Of a stretch of DNA of 27,760 nucleotides, positions 6,114-12,988 are shown piece by piece (position 1 is the stretch's first letter; each line of letters opens with the position of its first letter). The DNA lies in the IMG/VR virus record IMGVR_UViG_3300044844_000193, positions 1-27,760 of that record; one strand, written 5' to 3'. The stretch comes from a virus. The notes under the pieces were generated by a model. It saw nothing but the letters and a program-made list of their open reading frames with translations. It was not told the origin of the DNA and did not search any database. A program made the translations under genes and the position numbers.

Positions 6114-6793
6114 CGATGGCTATCAGCCTGTCCCTCAGTCCATCCATCAGGGAAGCCCTGTAGTCGCTCACACTCTGTAGGAGTCAGTCGTCTGACAGTA
6201 GATGTAAATAGTGTCTGAAAGTTAGAAGTGCGCAGCGAGAACGAGGTGTCAGATACCAACGGCCCCTTACCGCCTCCAGGCTTGCCCTCTCGATCCTGTA
6301 GCACCATAGGTTCTTCCATATGCACCACTCCCATCTTGTCCATGTCTGTTCCTGATCTCAGAGTCTGCGCGATATCGCTAGTCGTCTGGTTGTAGGTATC
6401 AAATGTCTGAGCTACGAATAACTGAGCATGATGACTCTGTACTGATGGCTGATGCGCCTGTAGTGCTAGAGCTGTATCTGTAGGTGTAGCTGAGAAAGTA
6501 TCGGCCTGAGCATCCTCTCGTATCGAGTAGGCGACTGTCTCATCTTCGCCCTCCTGATAGACCATCGGCATATTGTTCCCACCTGTTCCCATACGCGCCT
6601 GTAGCGTGTTGATTTTGTCATCCTGGATGCGTATGTCATCCACTCGATTGCCATAGAAAACGATGACAGTAGCTCGTGTCTCGTGTGCGTTATCGAATAC
6701 ATTCAAGGTAGGTACTACCCCCCCCATCGCCCATGACTCGTTATCCTCAACAGTCTGAGCCCGTCTAGTCTTGACTGCCCACAGTAGGTTCAT
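6014..6793 (-). CDS. cytosine-C5 DNA methyltransferase, C-terminal part (separate frame)
   Basis: This 259-codon frame carries the target-recognition region and the last conserved motifs of a cytosine-C5 methyltransferase. These include 'VPTLNVFDNAHETRAT' near the start and, at the end, LTPTECERLQGFPDGW (motif IX) and 'YKQLGNAVAVPVV' (motif X). It has no catalytic motifs I-VIII; those are in the neighbouring frame, which ends at 6765. The frame has a TAG immediately before its ATG at 6793 and no good ribosome site there. It is therefore either the beta subunit of a two-chain enzyme, the product of frameshifting, or the tail of a broken gene. Removing one G of the GGG at 6778-6780 would fuse both frames. 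Confidence 0.85.
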   Translation of the reverse strand: MNLLWAVKTRRAQTVEDNESWAMGGVVPTLNVFDNAHETRATVIVFYGNRVDDIRIQDDKINTLQARMGTGGNNMPMVYQEGEDETVAYSIREDAQADTFSATPTDTALALQAHQPSVQSHHAQLFVAQTFDTYNQTTSDIAQTLRSGTDMDKMGVVHMEEPMVLQDREGKPGGGKGPLVSDTSFSLRTSNFQTLFTSTVRRLTPTECERLQGFPDGWTEGQADSHRYKQLGNAVAVPVVDWLISRLVASNESMESSTE

Positions 6794-7616
6794 CTATCAA
6801 CACCATCTGCATCCTGCCCTTATCAGGCATCCGTTGTTCGTTCGAGGTGGTAGTCAGAGATTGTGCCGTTGTTGATCCATCCCACCATGTCATCGTGTCA
6901 TGCGCTCGCGATGCGTTGAGTGATGGGCTCACTTCTCCGGTGGGGAAATCGTAGAGCTCGAAGTTTCCAGCCCTGCTACCTGCTCCAACGCTGTCTGTAG
7001 CTGAGTCGGTAGGGTCTTGCCCCTTCTTCCTGCTCGGCGGAGTATCCCCTGCGCTGCCTTCGGCGAGATCGAGTACTTCTGCAGGTGTTCTCCAGTCGTC
7101 TCCAGCACATCCGACAATGAAGATTCTGCGCCGTCTTTGGGGGACTCCGAAGTATTGAGCATCAAGCACACGCCACGCGATGCTATACCCCCTTTCAGCC
7201 AACGCCCCGATGACGACTCCCATATCCCTTCCTCCACTAGATGTGAGCAGACCAGGGACATTCTCAAGGATGAAATACCGCGCTTGCGTTTCATCAAGGA
7301 GTCTGCAGATTTCCCAGAAAAGTCCAGACCTAGCTCCTGCGAGCCCTGCTCGTTTCCCTGCCACAGACAAGTCTTGGCATGGAAATCCTCCAACGATGAC
7401 TCCGTTCTGCGGAGTAAATCCTGCGCTAATGAGTTGCTCACCTGATACCTCCTGGATATCACCTAGTATCTGACTGTTTGGGAACTGTTTGCGCAGTACA
7501 CCCTGCGCGTGTTTATCTATCTCGACTGATGCTACGACCTTGACCCCATTACGCTCTAGAGCTAGATCAAAGCCTCCGATACCTGCGAACAGGGATACTG
7601 CGGTCATCTGTGTCAT
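6765..7616 (-). CDS. dcm-like: cytosine-C5 DNA methyltransferase, N-terminal catalytic part
   Basis: This 283-residue frame starts after AGGAGG (4 bases before ATG) and carries, in order: SLFAGIGGFD (SAM-binding motif I, 8-17); 'GGFPCQDLSVAG' with catalytic C80 (motif IV); ENVPG (motif VI, about 118-122); and QRRRRIF (motif VIII, about 160-166). It then enters the variable region and stops at TAG 6765, before motifs IX and X, which lie in the next frame. Phage enzymes of this kind methylate phage DNA to escape host restriction. No restriction nuclease gene is adjacent. The protein alone lacks the motif that completes the SAM-binding fold, so it probably needs the downstream frame. Confidence 0.92.
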   Translation of the reverse strand: MTQMTAVSLFAGIGGFDLALERNGVKVVASVEIDKHAQGVLRKQFPNSQILGDIQEVSGEQLISAGFTPQNGVIVGGFPCQDLSVAGKRAGLAGARSGLFWEICRLLDETQARYFILENVPGLLTSSGGRDMGVVIGALAERGYSIAWRVLDAQYFGVPQRRRRIFIVGCAGDDWRTPAEVLDLAEGSAGDTPPSRKKGQDPTDSATDSVGAGSRAGNFELYDFPTGEVSPSLNASRAHDTMTWWDGSTTAQSLTTTSNEQRMPDKGRMQMVLIDEPTVGSQD

Positions 7617-7639
7617 AACGCCTCCTCTAGCGACCTACC

Positions 7640-8674
7640 CTAGTCCAGCCAGACCTTATATCCAGCCGTCACACGCCCTTTCACAGGGTCTATGAAATGT
7701 AGTCGCTGTGATGGAGTAGCTGAGGCTGCGAGCATAATCCCTGCATACCTGTTGTCACTCTCTGTCGATCCTGTTTGATACACCGCACCCTGCCCATTAG
7801 CCATCGGCCACTCTGCGTGTGTGTGATAGTGACCTACATAGACATCGCGAAACTCAAAGGGTAGAGAGCCTGATCTCCATCTATTCATATGCTGGACTAT
7901 AGCTCCTGGGCTTGCGTACCCATTGCGACCTATCTCATCTCCATGTATGAGGATGGCTCGGTAGTTTCCGATGATGACCTTCTGCCAGTCCTCTGGACAC
8001 TCCTGCCATGTCAGGCGTTTCTCACCCTGCAGTAGCTGACGAGCGAGCTCGTAGCACATCCGGTCAAAGTTATCGGATCGAGGCACATTGTCACGCTTTG
8101 ATCCTATGCGCCCATGATTACCCCACTCAGGTATGACTGTCACTTTCTCATAGTGGGCGAGCGCATATCGGACTACATCTACACACAGTCTAGAAACAGT
8201 CACATACTGCTCAAACAGGGTCGCATCTATCTCAAATGCCTGGGTAGGGAAGTTGAATAGTCCCTCGACCATATCTCCACCGAACAGGATGGCACAGTCC
8301 TTCACAGGATGGTCTGCCCTCTGTATCTCTGTGATGCGCACAGCTCGCTCGGCAAACTGCATGACTCTCTGCCGCATCACCTCTGAGTCATAGCTCGTGG
8401 TGCGCTTTGCCCCCTGCCAGTCGGTCATATGCCATAGGGCTACCTCTACCTTTGTCTTGCGCTTATCCACCGGCGGAGGTGTCACATTTGCGACAGGCCC
8501 GAAGGTCAGCATCGCATCATAGGCAGACTGATGGGTCGCCTCTACTAGGTCGTCTGTCTTTGTTTTCGCTTTCAGTAGCTGTTTCTGCATTCTAAATATC
8601 ACAGATCGTAGCTCTTTTACATCAGAGGACTCGATCCCCTCCGGCAGGTTGTTGAGTTGATCCTCTAGGCTCAT
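7640..8674 (-). CDS. calcineurin-like metallophosphoesterase (Mre11/SbcD-like)
   Basis: This 344-residue protein has all the metal-binding blocks of the superfamily: HMTDWQG (D85), 'GGDMVEG' (132-138), GNHGR (185-189), HGDEIG (244-249) and 'GHYHTH' (281-286). The first about 60 residues are a coiled coil (SVIFRMQKQLLKAKTKTDDL). The tail is a short beta region. Members in phages act as DNA exo- or endonucleases or as phosphodiesterases. No SMC-like SbcC partner is seen in the window. It overlaps the next upstream gene as ATGA and precedes the methyltransferase by 23 bases. Confidence 0.87.
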   Translation of the reverse strand: MSLEDQLNNLPEGIESSDVKELRSVIFRMQKQLLKAKTKTDDLVEATHQSAYDAMLTFGPVANVTPPPVDKRKTKVEVALWHMTDWQGAKRTTSYDSEVMRQRVMQFAERAVRITEIQRADHPVKDCAILFGGDMVEGLFNFPTQAFEIDATLFEQYVTVSRLCVDVVRYALAHYEKVTVIPEWGNHGRIGSKRDNVPRSDNFDRMCYELARQLLQGEKRLTWQECPEDWQKVIIGNYRAILIHGDEIGRNGYASPGAIVQHMNRWRSGSLPFEFRDVYVGHYHTHAEWPMANGQGAVYQTGSTESDNRYAGIMLAASATPSQRLHFIDPVKGRVTAGYKVWLD

Positions 8675-8916
8675 CGCGTAGCTATATCTTTCCCATGAGC
8701 TATGTAGCCCTCTTTATCTAGCCAGCTATCCTCATGCTCAGGATTACGCATTAGCCTGACTGTTTTCAGAGCATCCATCATCAGAGCTACCTGATAGGCA
8801 GGGATGTCAGGGATATCTAGGAGAGCACCCCACACTCTGCCGATTTTCTCAAAGTTCTCACCGGCATCGCCATACTGAGCCTCGCGTATCGCAAGTATCG
8901 TCTCTACTTTGGACAT
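8671..8916 (-). CDS. DUF6378-like phage protein
   Basis: This protein has 81 residues from the ATG at 8916 (MSKVETILAIREAQYGDAGE). A GTG two codons upstream is an alternative start. The blocks 'REAQYGDAGENFEKIGRVWG', VALMMDALKTVRL and DSWLDKEGYIAHG match the small phage family I know as DUF6378, whose members occur beside nucleotide and DNA-modification genes. The spacing of E, H and D residues resembles all-alpha NTP pyrophosphatases, but no catalytic assignment is made. It overlaps both neighbours. Confidence 0.75.
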   Translation of the reverse strand: MSKVETILAIREAQYGDAGENFEKIGRVWGALLDIPDIPAYQVALMMDALKTVRLMRNPEHEDSWLDKEGYIAHGKDIATR

Positions 8917-9140
8917 GCACACTCGCCCTTACGATGAGCCCTAAAACTATCTTGAGATGTTTTGTGACCCTCCTGTCTGAGTGCCTTGACTATCAGGCTG
9001 ACAGGTATGCCTCTCTCCCACGCTTTATCTATGGCTTTCTGATCCTCTTTGGATAACGAGAGATACAGATTCATATATGCGCATCCGTTTGATTTTCTAC
9101 TGCGCTTGGCGAACTCGTCTAGTGTGTCTGATAACGCCAT
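8904..9140 (-). CDS. helix-turn-helix protein of the early region
   Basis: GGAGG lies 6 bases before the ATG at 9140, which is therefore preferred to 9167 and gives 78 residues (MALSDTLDEFAKRSRKSNGC...). The second half, 'GIPVSLIVKALRQEGHKTSQ' and then DSFRAHRKGECAC, looks like a helix-turn-helix with a basic recognition helix and a Cys-containing end. The form is common in actinophages. It is the first gene left of the 9141-9251 boundary, so it may be a regulator of this transcription unit. Confidence 0.75.
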   Translation of the reverse strand: MALSDTLDEFAKRSRKSNGCAYMNLYLSLSKEDQKAIDKAWERGIPVSLIVKALRQEGHKTSQDSFRAHRKGECACPK

Positions 9141-9173
9141 ATCCCACCTCCGCACATACCCTAACACATACTC

Positions 9174-9188
9174 TCAAGTACTACTTGA
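9174..9188. promoter_or_regulatory. perfect 15-base palindrome (candidate operator)
   Basis: TCAAGTA-C-TACTTGA on the plus strand has perfect 7-base arms about one base. It lies in the non-coding gap between the lysis genes and the early genes, 34 bases upstream of the HTH gene start. Position and symmetry fit an operator for a dimeric repressor; the nearby HTH protein is a natural candidate. Confidence 0.45.
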
Positions 9189-9196
9189 TACCGATA

Positions 9197-9221
9197 GGGG
9201 TCAGATTTTGTGTCCGACCCC
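9197..9221. terminator. strong hairpin at the end of the lysis/late unit
   Basis: GGGGTCAGA pairs with TCCGACCCC (9 bp, one G-T wobble) round a 7-base loop, 31 bases beyond the stop of the holin-like gene on the minus strand. No clear run of T follows on either strand. It may be a weak or factor-assisted terminator that separates late from early transcription. Confidence 0.5.
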
Positions 9222-9251
9222 TTCGGCGTTTCCCAATGGAGGTAGGGAAGT

Positions 9252-9494
9252 CTATGCCTTCTTTTTGCGTGACTTCTTTGCAAGTTTGTCGAGCTCTAGA
9301 TCGACTACATCAGCGATGCGCCCGAATACAGGATCAGTCTTGTCAATGCCGCGAATAGCAGGGCCAACGATGGCTGCTGCGGTTGCGAAACCGAGAGCCT
9401 TGATATCAGTCACTCCTGCTGCATAGAGACTGACCGCAGTTAGAACGAAGTGCCGTAGTGCTGATTTGAGTGCTTGTAAGTGTTGCGGTTTCAT
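9252..9494 (-). CDS. holin-like small membrane protein
   Basis: This 80-residue protein has a short basic N-terminus and two hydrophobic segments: 'HFVLTAVSLYAAGV' (about 15-28) and ALGFATAAAIVGPAIRG (about 33-49). The C-terminus is charged and very basic (LDKLAKKSRKKKA). Size, topology and position directly after a CHAP endolysin fit a holin that times lysis. AGGAG lies 7 bases before the ATG. The segments are only moderately hydrophobic, so it could also be a scaffold-like membrane protein. Confidence 0.6.
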   Translation of the reverse strand: MKPQHLQALKSALRHFVLTAVSLYAAGVTDIKALGFATAAAIVGPAIRGIDKTDPVFGRIADVVDLELDKLAKKSRKKKA

Positions 9495-9501
9495 ATTTCT
9501 C

Positions 9502-9957
9502 CTAGTTAGGTCGAGCTACAGCCATGACTAGAGAATAGGCGCGCTTCTTTCGATATACGCCATCCCCATTTGACTGTGAGCCTCTTTTGTCTGCGGCTGT
9601 ATTGCCCTCGATACACCACAGGTACTTCTTTCCATCATTTTTGACCACGATACCGACATGATCGGGCTGTGCATCGTCATCAAACTGGAAGAACGCGATA
9701 TCTCCTGGCTGTGCCTGTCCGATAGGGATGAGTCTGTCCTTCTTAGAAAACCACTTGAGCCCTGCATCGCATGATGCAAACCCCTTCTTACCTGATGCTG
9801 CTACTGATGCAGACTGTCCTACCTGTGTGAAACACCAGGATACGAACATCGCACACCAAGGATTGTTGTTGAGCCCATACCACTTGCCATACTTTGTGTC
9901 GTTGATACCTGACTCTTGATATCCGAGCTCTCCTCTAGCTACCTCTACTACGCTCAT
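9502..9957 (-). CDS. endolysin, CHAP-domain amidase/peptidase
   Basis: This 151-residue enzyme consists almost only of a CHAP domain. The catalytic cysteine is C35 in NNPWCAMFVSWCF, the histidine is H100 in 'QPDHVGIV', and the third polar residue is N119 in IEGNT. QPGDIAFF at about 83-90 is the usual family strand. CHAP enzymes cut peptide cross-links or the amide bond in peptidoglycan. There is no separate wall-binding domain, signal peptide or membrane segment, so release probably depends on the neighbouring holin-like proteins. Its 14-base leader is identical to that of the ERF-like gene. Confidence 0.9.
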   Translation of the reverse strand: MSVVEVARGELGYQESGINDTKYGKWYGLNNNPWCAMFVSWCFTQVGQSASVAASGKKGFASCDAGLKWFSKKDRLIPIGQAQPGDIAFFQFDDDAQPDHVGIVVKNDGKKYLWCIEGNTAADKRGSQSNGDGVYRKKRAYSLVMAVARPN

Positions 9958-9970
9958 CTGTGCCTTCTTT

Positions 9971-10189
9971 CTATTTCTTTTTCATGAGCAGGGTGTATAT
10001 CTGATCTACTCTACTCTCTAGTTTGTCTATCTTTTTCTCTATTTCTCCGACCCTATCCTTCATAGACGAGCCCCCATTCGGCTTGAGCTCAGATAGATAG
10101 TGTTTCACTAGAAACCTCACAGCGACTGCGAGTGACCCTAGTATGGATATGAAGGCGAGGATGAAGCCTATGGACTCGTTGGGTGTCAT
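9971..10189 (-). CDS. membrane-anchored coiled-coil protein (possible second holin)
   Basis: This 72-residue protein has an N-terminal transmembrane segment 'SIGFILAFISILGSLAVAV' (about 5-23). A cytoplasmic-type basic stretch follows, then a heptad coiled coil (VGEIEKKIDKLESRVDQIYT) and a lysine tail. The plan matches small holin-related proteins of the XhlA kind that sit next to endolysins. There is no good Shine-Dalgarno sequence before the ATG at 10189, so translation may be weak. It stands directly before the endolysin in the leftward direction of reading. Confidence 0.65.
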   Translation of the reverse strand: MTPNESIGFILAFISILGSLAVAVRFLVKHYLSELKPNGGSSMKDRVGEIEKKIDKLESRVDQIYTLLMKKK

Positions 10190-10206
10190 GTGTCAGATGA
10201 TAACAG

Positions 10207-10833
10207 TTAGGCGAGGAGTGCTACGCCTGTGATGTTGATGACTGAGGTGGCATCTAGCGTGGCTGGCTTGTTATGTGTGACAGTATCTGATCCGCCGTTG
10301 CTAGTCGGATGCCACAGATACATCTGGCTCGCGCTCGCTCCTAGTGTGGCGAATATGCTGTAGGTCGTACCGCCATCCACGAGATATCCGCTAGCAGCGA
10401 GATCGTGCGCTCGTGTAGGGATACCGGCAGGGATAGTGATGTATATCTGACCTGTGCCGAAGTTGGTGACATTGGTGAAATCTATGATGGCGTTGGCTGT
10501 AATCATTTTACCGATGCGCTGTACCTCGATAGTCACAGGGTTGCCTGTATAGACCATGTTGTTGTTCACAGTCTGCATAGTCGTAGGTAGTACAGAGATG
10601 GTCGTGCTCAGGTTGTTGTCAGCTATCTCTATGAAGGCTGTGCCATTCCAGTACTTGAGCAGGTCAGCATCGGTGTCGTAGTACATATCACCCACGCGAG
10701 GGTTCGTAGGGGTACTCGTATCAAAGTCCACATTCGGAGCTGTAAGTCTCTGCGCTGTCTCTAGTTTGCGCAGTCTCTGATCTAGGTCGGACATAATCAT
10801 GCGCAGATCGAAGGGCTGATTGATATATGCCAT
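10207..10833 (-). CDS. minor tail/fibre-like protein
   Basis: This 208-residue protein starts MAYINQPFDLRMIMSDLDQR with a short coiled coil (LRKLETAQRL), then 'VGDMYYDTDADLLKYWNGTA', a small block that recurs in phage fibre proteins. It ends in a Thr/Ser/Gly-rich beta region. The layout of coiled coil plus beta-rich head suggests a trimeric fibre or a spike at the tail tip. It follows the tail hub-like gene by 7 bases. Confidence 0.65.
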   Translation of the reverse strand: MAYINQPFDLRMIMSDLDQRLRKLETAQRLTAPNVDFDTSTPTNPRVGDMYYDTDADLLKYWNGTAFIEIADNNLSTTISVLPTTMQTVNNNMVYTGNPVTIEVQRIGKMITANAIIDFTNVTNFGTGQIYITIPAGIPTRAHDLAASGYLVDGGTTYSIFATLGASASQMYLWHPTSNGGSDTVTHNKPATLDATSVINITGVALLA

Positions 10834-10839
10834 GTGTCC

Positions 10840-11937
10840 TCAGTTCGTAGTCGTAGTCAGGGTCAGGGTCACGCGCTCTGGCCCATCCTCGCCTGGCTGT
10901 ACCGAGAGTCCGACTATGCGGTAGATAGCATCTAGTGTCCCAGGGAATCGCTCATCCTGGATGACGAGTCGAGCATCATCGCCGATGGCATAGTCACCTA
11001 GCTCAGGTGTGGCATATGCCGGTACGACTACCTTGATGGTCGTAGGCGGATATGCGACTGCGAGTACCTGACCGGTAGCGAGCTCCTGTAGGTAGGTCGC
11101 ATCGGTGACATCTGAGTAGTTGGCCTGTTCCTCTAGCAACGGCCACCCATCTGCCAGGAGGACTGCATCCTGCGCAGTCTCTATCAGCTTGCCCTCGTTC
11201 GATCCTGCACCAAGCGCATAGACAGTATTGGCTGCTATAGCTCCATCCTCAGGATACTCATACTCCACGATGTTCCCTGCAGGGAACTCAAAGACGAGAG
11301 CCTCAGGGTCAGTCGGATCATAGACAGTACCTGTACGCGGATAGCCGAGTATCAGAGTCTTGAGTGGCTCATTTGTGATGGGGTCATAGGACACCTGGAT
11401 GTTGAAATCAAAGCCATCCTCACCCCTAGATAGGTCTTGGATAGCGTTATAGACACCCTTGAGCTCGTAGTCGTAGTAGGTGCGAGAGAGCAGTACGCCT
11501 GATGTTTCTGATCCTACGATGACTCCGATATCGCCCTCCGGTGGAGTCTGCGCGGTATTCATAATGGTGCGAGCTATGAGTAGCTGGTCTATGTTGGTGA
11601 AATCTATAGTGGTGGTGATGCGCCTACGCTCGAAGTAGGACTCAAACTCTCTAGCCACTAGGTTGAGAGTCTGATCCGCGCTGTTATATGTGCGCCCCCA
11701 GATGACTCCGCCCCATATCAGGATGCCGTTTCGATCTACATAGAGACCGGTGCGACCAGGGATAGTCGAGGCATTGACATTGAAGTCTGCAGTAGCCATA
11801 CCTGAGAGTAGGAGATGACCCTGTAGTGCTCCAGCCTGATTGAGCTGTTGGGTGAACGAGACTCCTGTGAGAGGTAGCTCCGCGAGGATGTCATTCGTCA
11901 GTAAATCGGCAAACAGATACCGATAGGTAGTAGTCAT
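10840..11937 (-). CDS. minor tail protein (tail hub/baseplate type)
   Basis: This 365-residue protein starts MTTTYRYLFADLLTNDILAE and has 'GLYVDRNGILIWGGVIWGRT' at about 80-100. This pattern is typical of actinophage minor tail proteins related to the Gp37-like hub of phage ReqiPepy6. It is rich in beta strands, with no peptidase motif seen. Its placement after the fibre genes instead of straight after the distal tail protein suggests that the fibre cluster was inserted between the distal tail and hub genes. Confidence 0.75.
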   Translation of the reverse strand: MTTTYRYLFADLLTNDILAELPLTGVSFTQQLNQAGALQGHLLLSGMATADFNVNASTIPGRTGLYVDRNGILIWGGVIWGRTYNSADQTLNLVAREFESYFERRRITTTIDFTNIDQLLIARTIMNTAQTPPEGDIGVIVGSETSGVLLSRTYYDYELKGVYNAIQDLSRGEDGFDFNIQVSYDPITNEPLKTLILGYPRTGTVYDPTDPEALVFEFPAGNIVEYEYPEDGAIAANTVYALGAGSNEGKLIETAQDAVLLADGWPLLEEQANYSDVTDATYLQELATGQVLAVAYPPTTIKVVVPAYATPELGDYAIGDDARLVIQDERFPGTLDAIYRIVGLSVQPGEDGPERVTLTLTTTTN

Positions 11938-11946
11938 TGGCTTTCC

Positions 11947-12675
11947 TTATTTATATTCTTTTTTAATCCAAAAAAATGTTTTGTAACTGTCAAAAAATCT
12001 AGTTCTTAATTTAGCCGTAATTTTATTTACAGAAGTTATATCTTTTTGTTTTCCTGCGACTCCTGACCATTTCTCTCTTTTGAAAGGAATGACTTGCGCC
12101 ATAGGTGTACCAACAGGAATTAAACCTTCAAAGTCAGGATCTTTAATTACAAATGGAAAATTAACTGCTGCGCTATAAGTATCGGTATCTACTACCCCTT
12201 CTAGTATAGTAAATATCGACTCTCTGTGAAATGGCTGAACAAATAAAGACGAATAACCTTTAGGGGTTTTAATAGCCCAAGGATTTATAAATTTAGGATA
12301 AGCATAGGGTTTTTTATTCGGGTGCATAGGTGCTTGCTCTATTGGGTGGAACTCTATTAAAGAATAATTTGACCACTCAAAATATTGCGTTTTTATTCCT
12401 TCTATTTCTTTGATGGAGACCCAAATATCTGCCGGAGTAGTAATTATGTATCCAGCCGTAAGAGCGTCAAAAACAGGCATACACTTTTTTATTGTCGCAT
12501 CAGTTTTGCCAGCACCTACGGGTCTTTTTTCTTTGTTTATGTAAGAGTCCATTTGTTTATACCAATCCGGTATAAACTTAGAAGCCGGTTGCGGCAACTC
12601 TAAATTAGATTGAGTAGTATCAATAAATATTATTTTATTGTTCAACCCAATTTTTAATTTCTTCATCCCAAACAT
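11947..12675 (-). CDS. conserved phage protein of the AT-rich cassette
   Basis: This 242-residue protein starts with ATG at 12675, served by GAAGGATATT just before it; M4 is an alternative. It shows FIPDWYKQMDSY, 'KKCMPVFDALTAGYIITTPA', NPWAIKTPKGYSSLF, and 'GTPMAQVIPFKREKW'. I associate this pattern with a family of unknown function found in marine tailed phages, though I am not sure of its formal name. The coding is plainly AT-rich (AAA, TTT, TTA, ATA codons), unlike flanking genes. It overlaps the end of the 117-residue gene by 41 bases in another frame. A structural or host-surface role is possible; nothing catalytic is recognised. Confidence 0.75.
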   Translation of the reverse strand: MFGMKKLKIGLNNKIIFIDTTQSNLELPQPASKFIPDWYKQMDSYINKEKRPVGAGKTDATIKKCMPVFDALTAGYIITTPADIWVSIKEIEGIKTQYFEWSNYSLIEFHPIEQAPMHPNKKPYAYPKFINPWAIKTPKGYSSLFVQPFHRESIFTILEGVVDTDTYSAAVNFPFVIKDPDFEGLIPVGTPMAQVIPFKREKWSGVAGKQKDITSVNKITAKLRTRFFDSYKTFFWIKKEYK

Positions 12676-12988
12676 AATATCCTTCCGTAGGCATAGGCAC
12701 AGGTGCTTGCCAACGCCATACTATCTCATCAAAAAGCCAACTAGGAAATGGCTTCACAGGAATAAACACATCTTTTGTAGGATCGTAAAAAAACCCAGTT
12801 CCAGCGTAACATTTTCTAATACGCGAATTGTAAGAAGTTTGTATCCAGCGACCACCGAAATGAGCTACTAAAAAATCTATACCTTTTTGCGGTTGCTCTA
12901 CGCCGTTTTCATCTAACAGTTCGTTGTTATTAACAACAAGGACTCTTTTAACAATAGAATGTTCATCTAACTCTGCAAAATGAGCCAT
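12635..12988 (-). CDS. conserved phage protein of fibre regions (MAHFAxLDE type)
   Basis: The ATG at 12988 overlaps the stop of the glycine-rich gene (TAATG), which sets the start and gives 117 residues. MAHFAELDEHSIVKRVLVVN, then 'WIQTSYNSRIRKCYAGTG', FFYDPTKDVFIPVKPFPSW and YYVWDEEIKNWVE form a pattern often seen beside tail fibre genes in cyanophages and other aquatic phages. The role is unknown; possibilities are a fibre chaperone or a capsid/tail decoration. It shares the AT-rich base use of its neighbours. Confidence 0.8.
   Translation of the reverse strand: MAHFAELDEHSIVKRVLVVNNNELLDENGVEQPQKGIDFLVAHFGGRWIQTSYNSRIRKCYAGTGFFYDPTKDVFIPVKPFPSWLFDEIVWRWQAPVPMPTEGYYVWDEEIKNWVEQ

Noticed and set aside
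6718-6725. Run of eight G (minus strand) as the methyltransferase frameshift site
   Set aside because: The conserved 'SWAMGGVVPTLNVFDN' block runs through it in one frame, so the frame is already correct on both sides. The break must lie earlier, within 6765-6795.
6929-7462. 177-codon minus-strand frame inside the methyltransferase
   Set aside because: It overlaps the conserved motifs in another frame, its translation is low-complexity Ser/Leu/Arg, and it matches no family.
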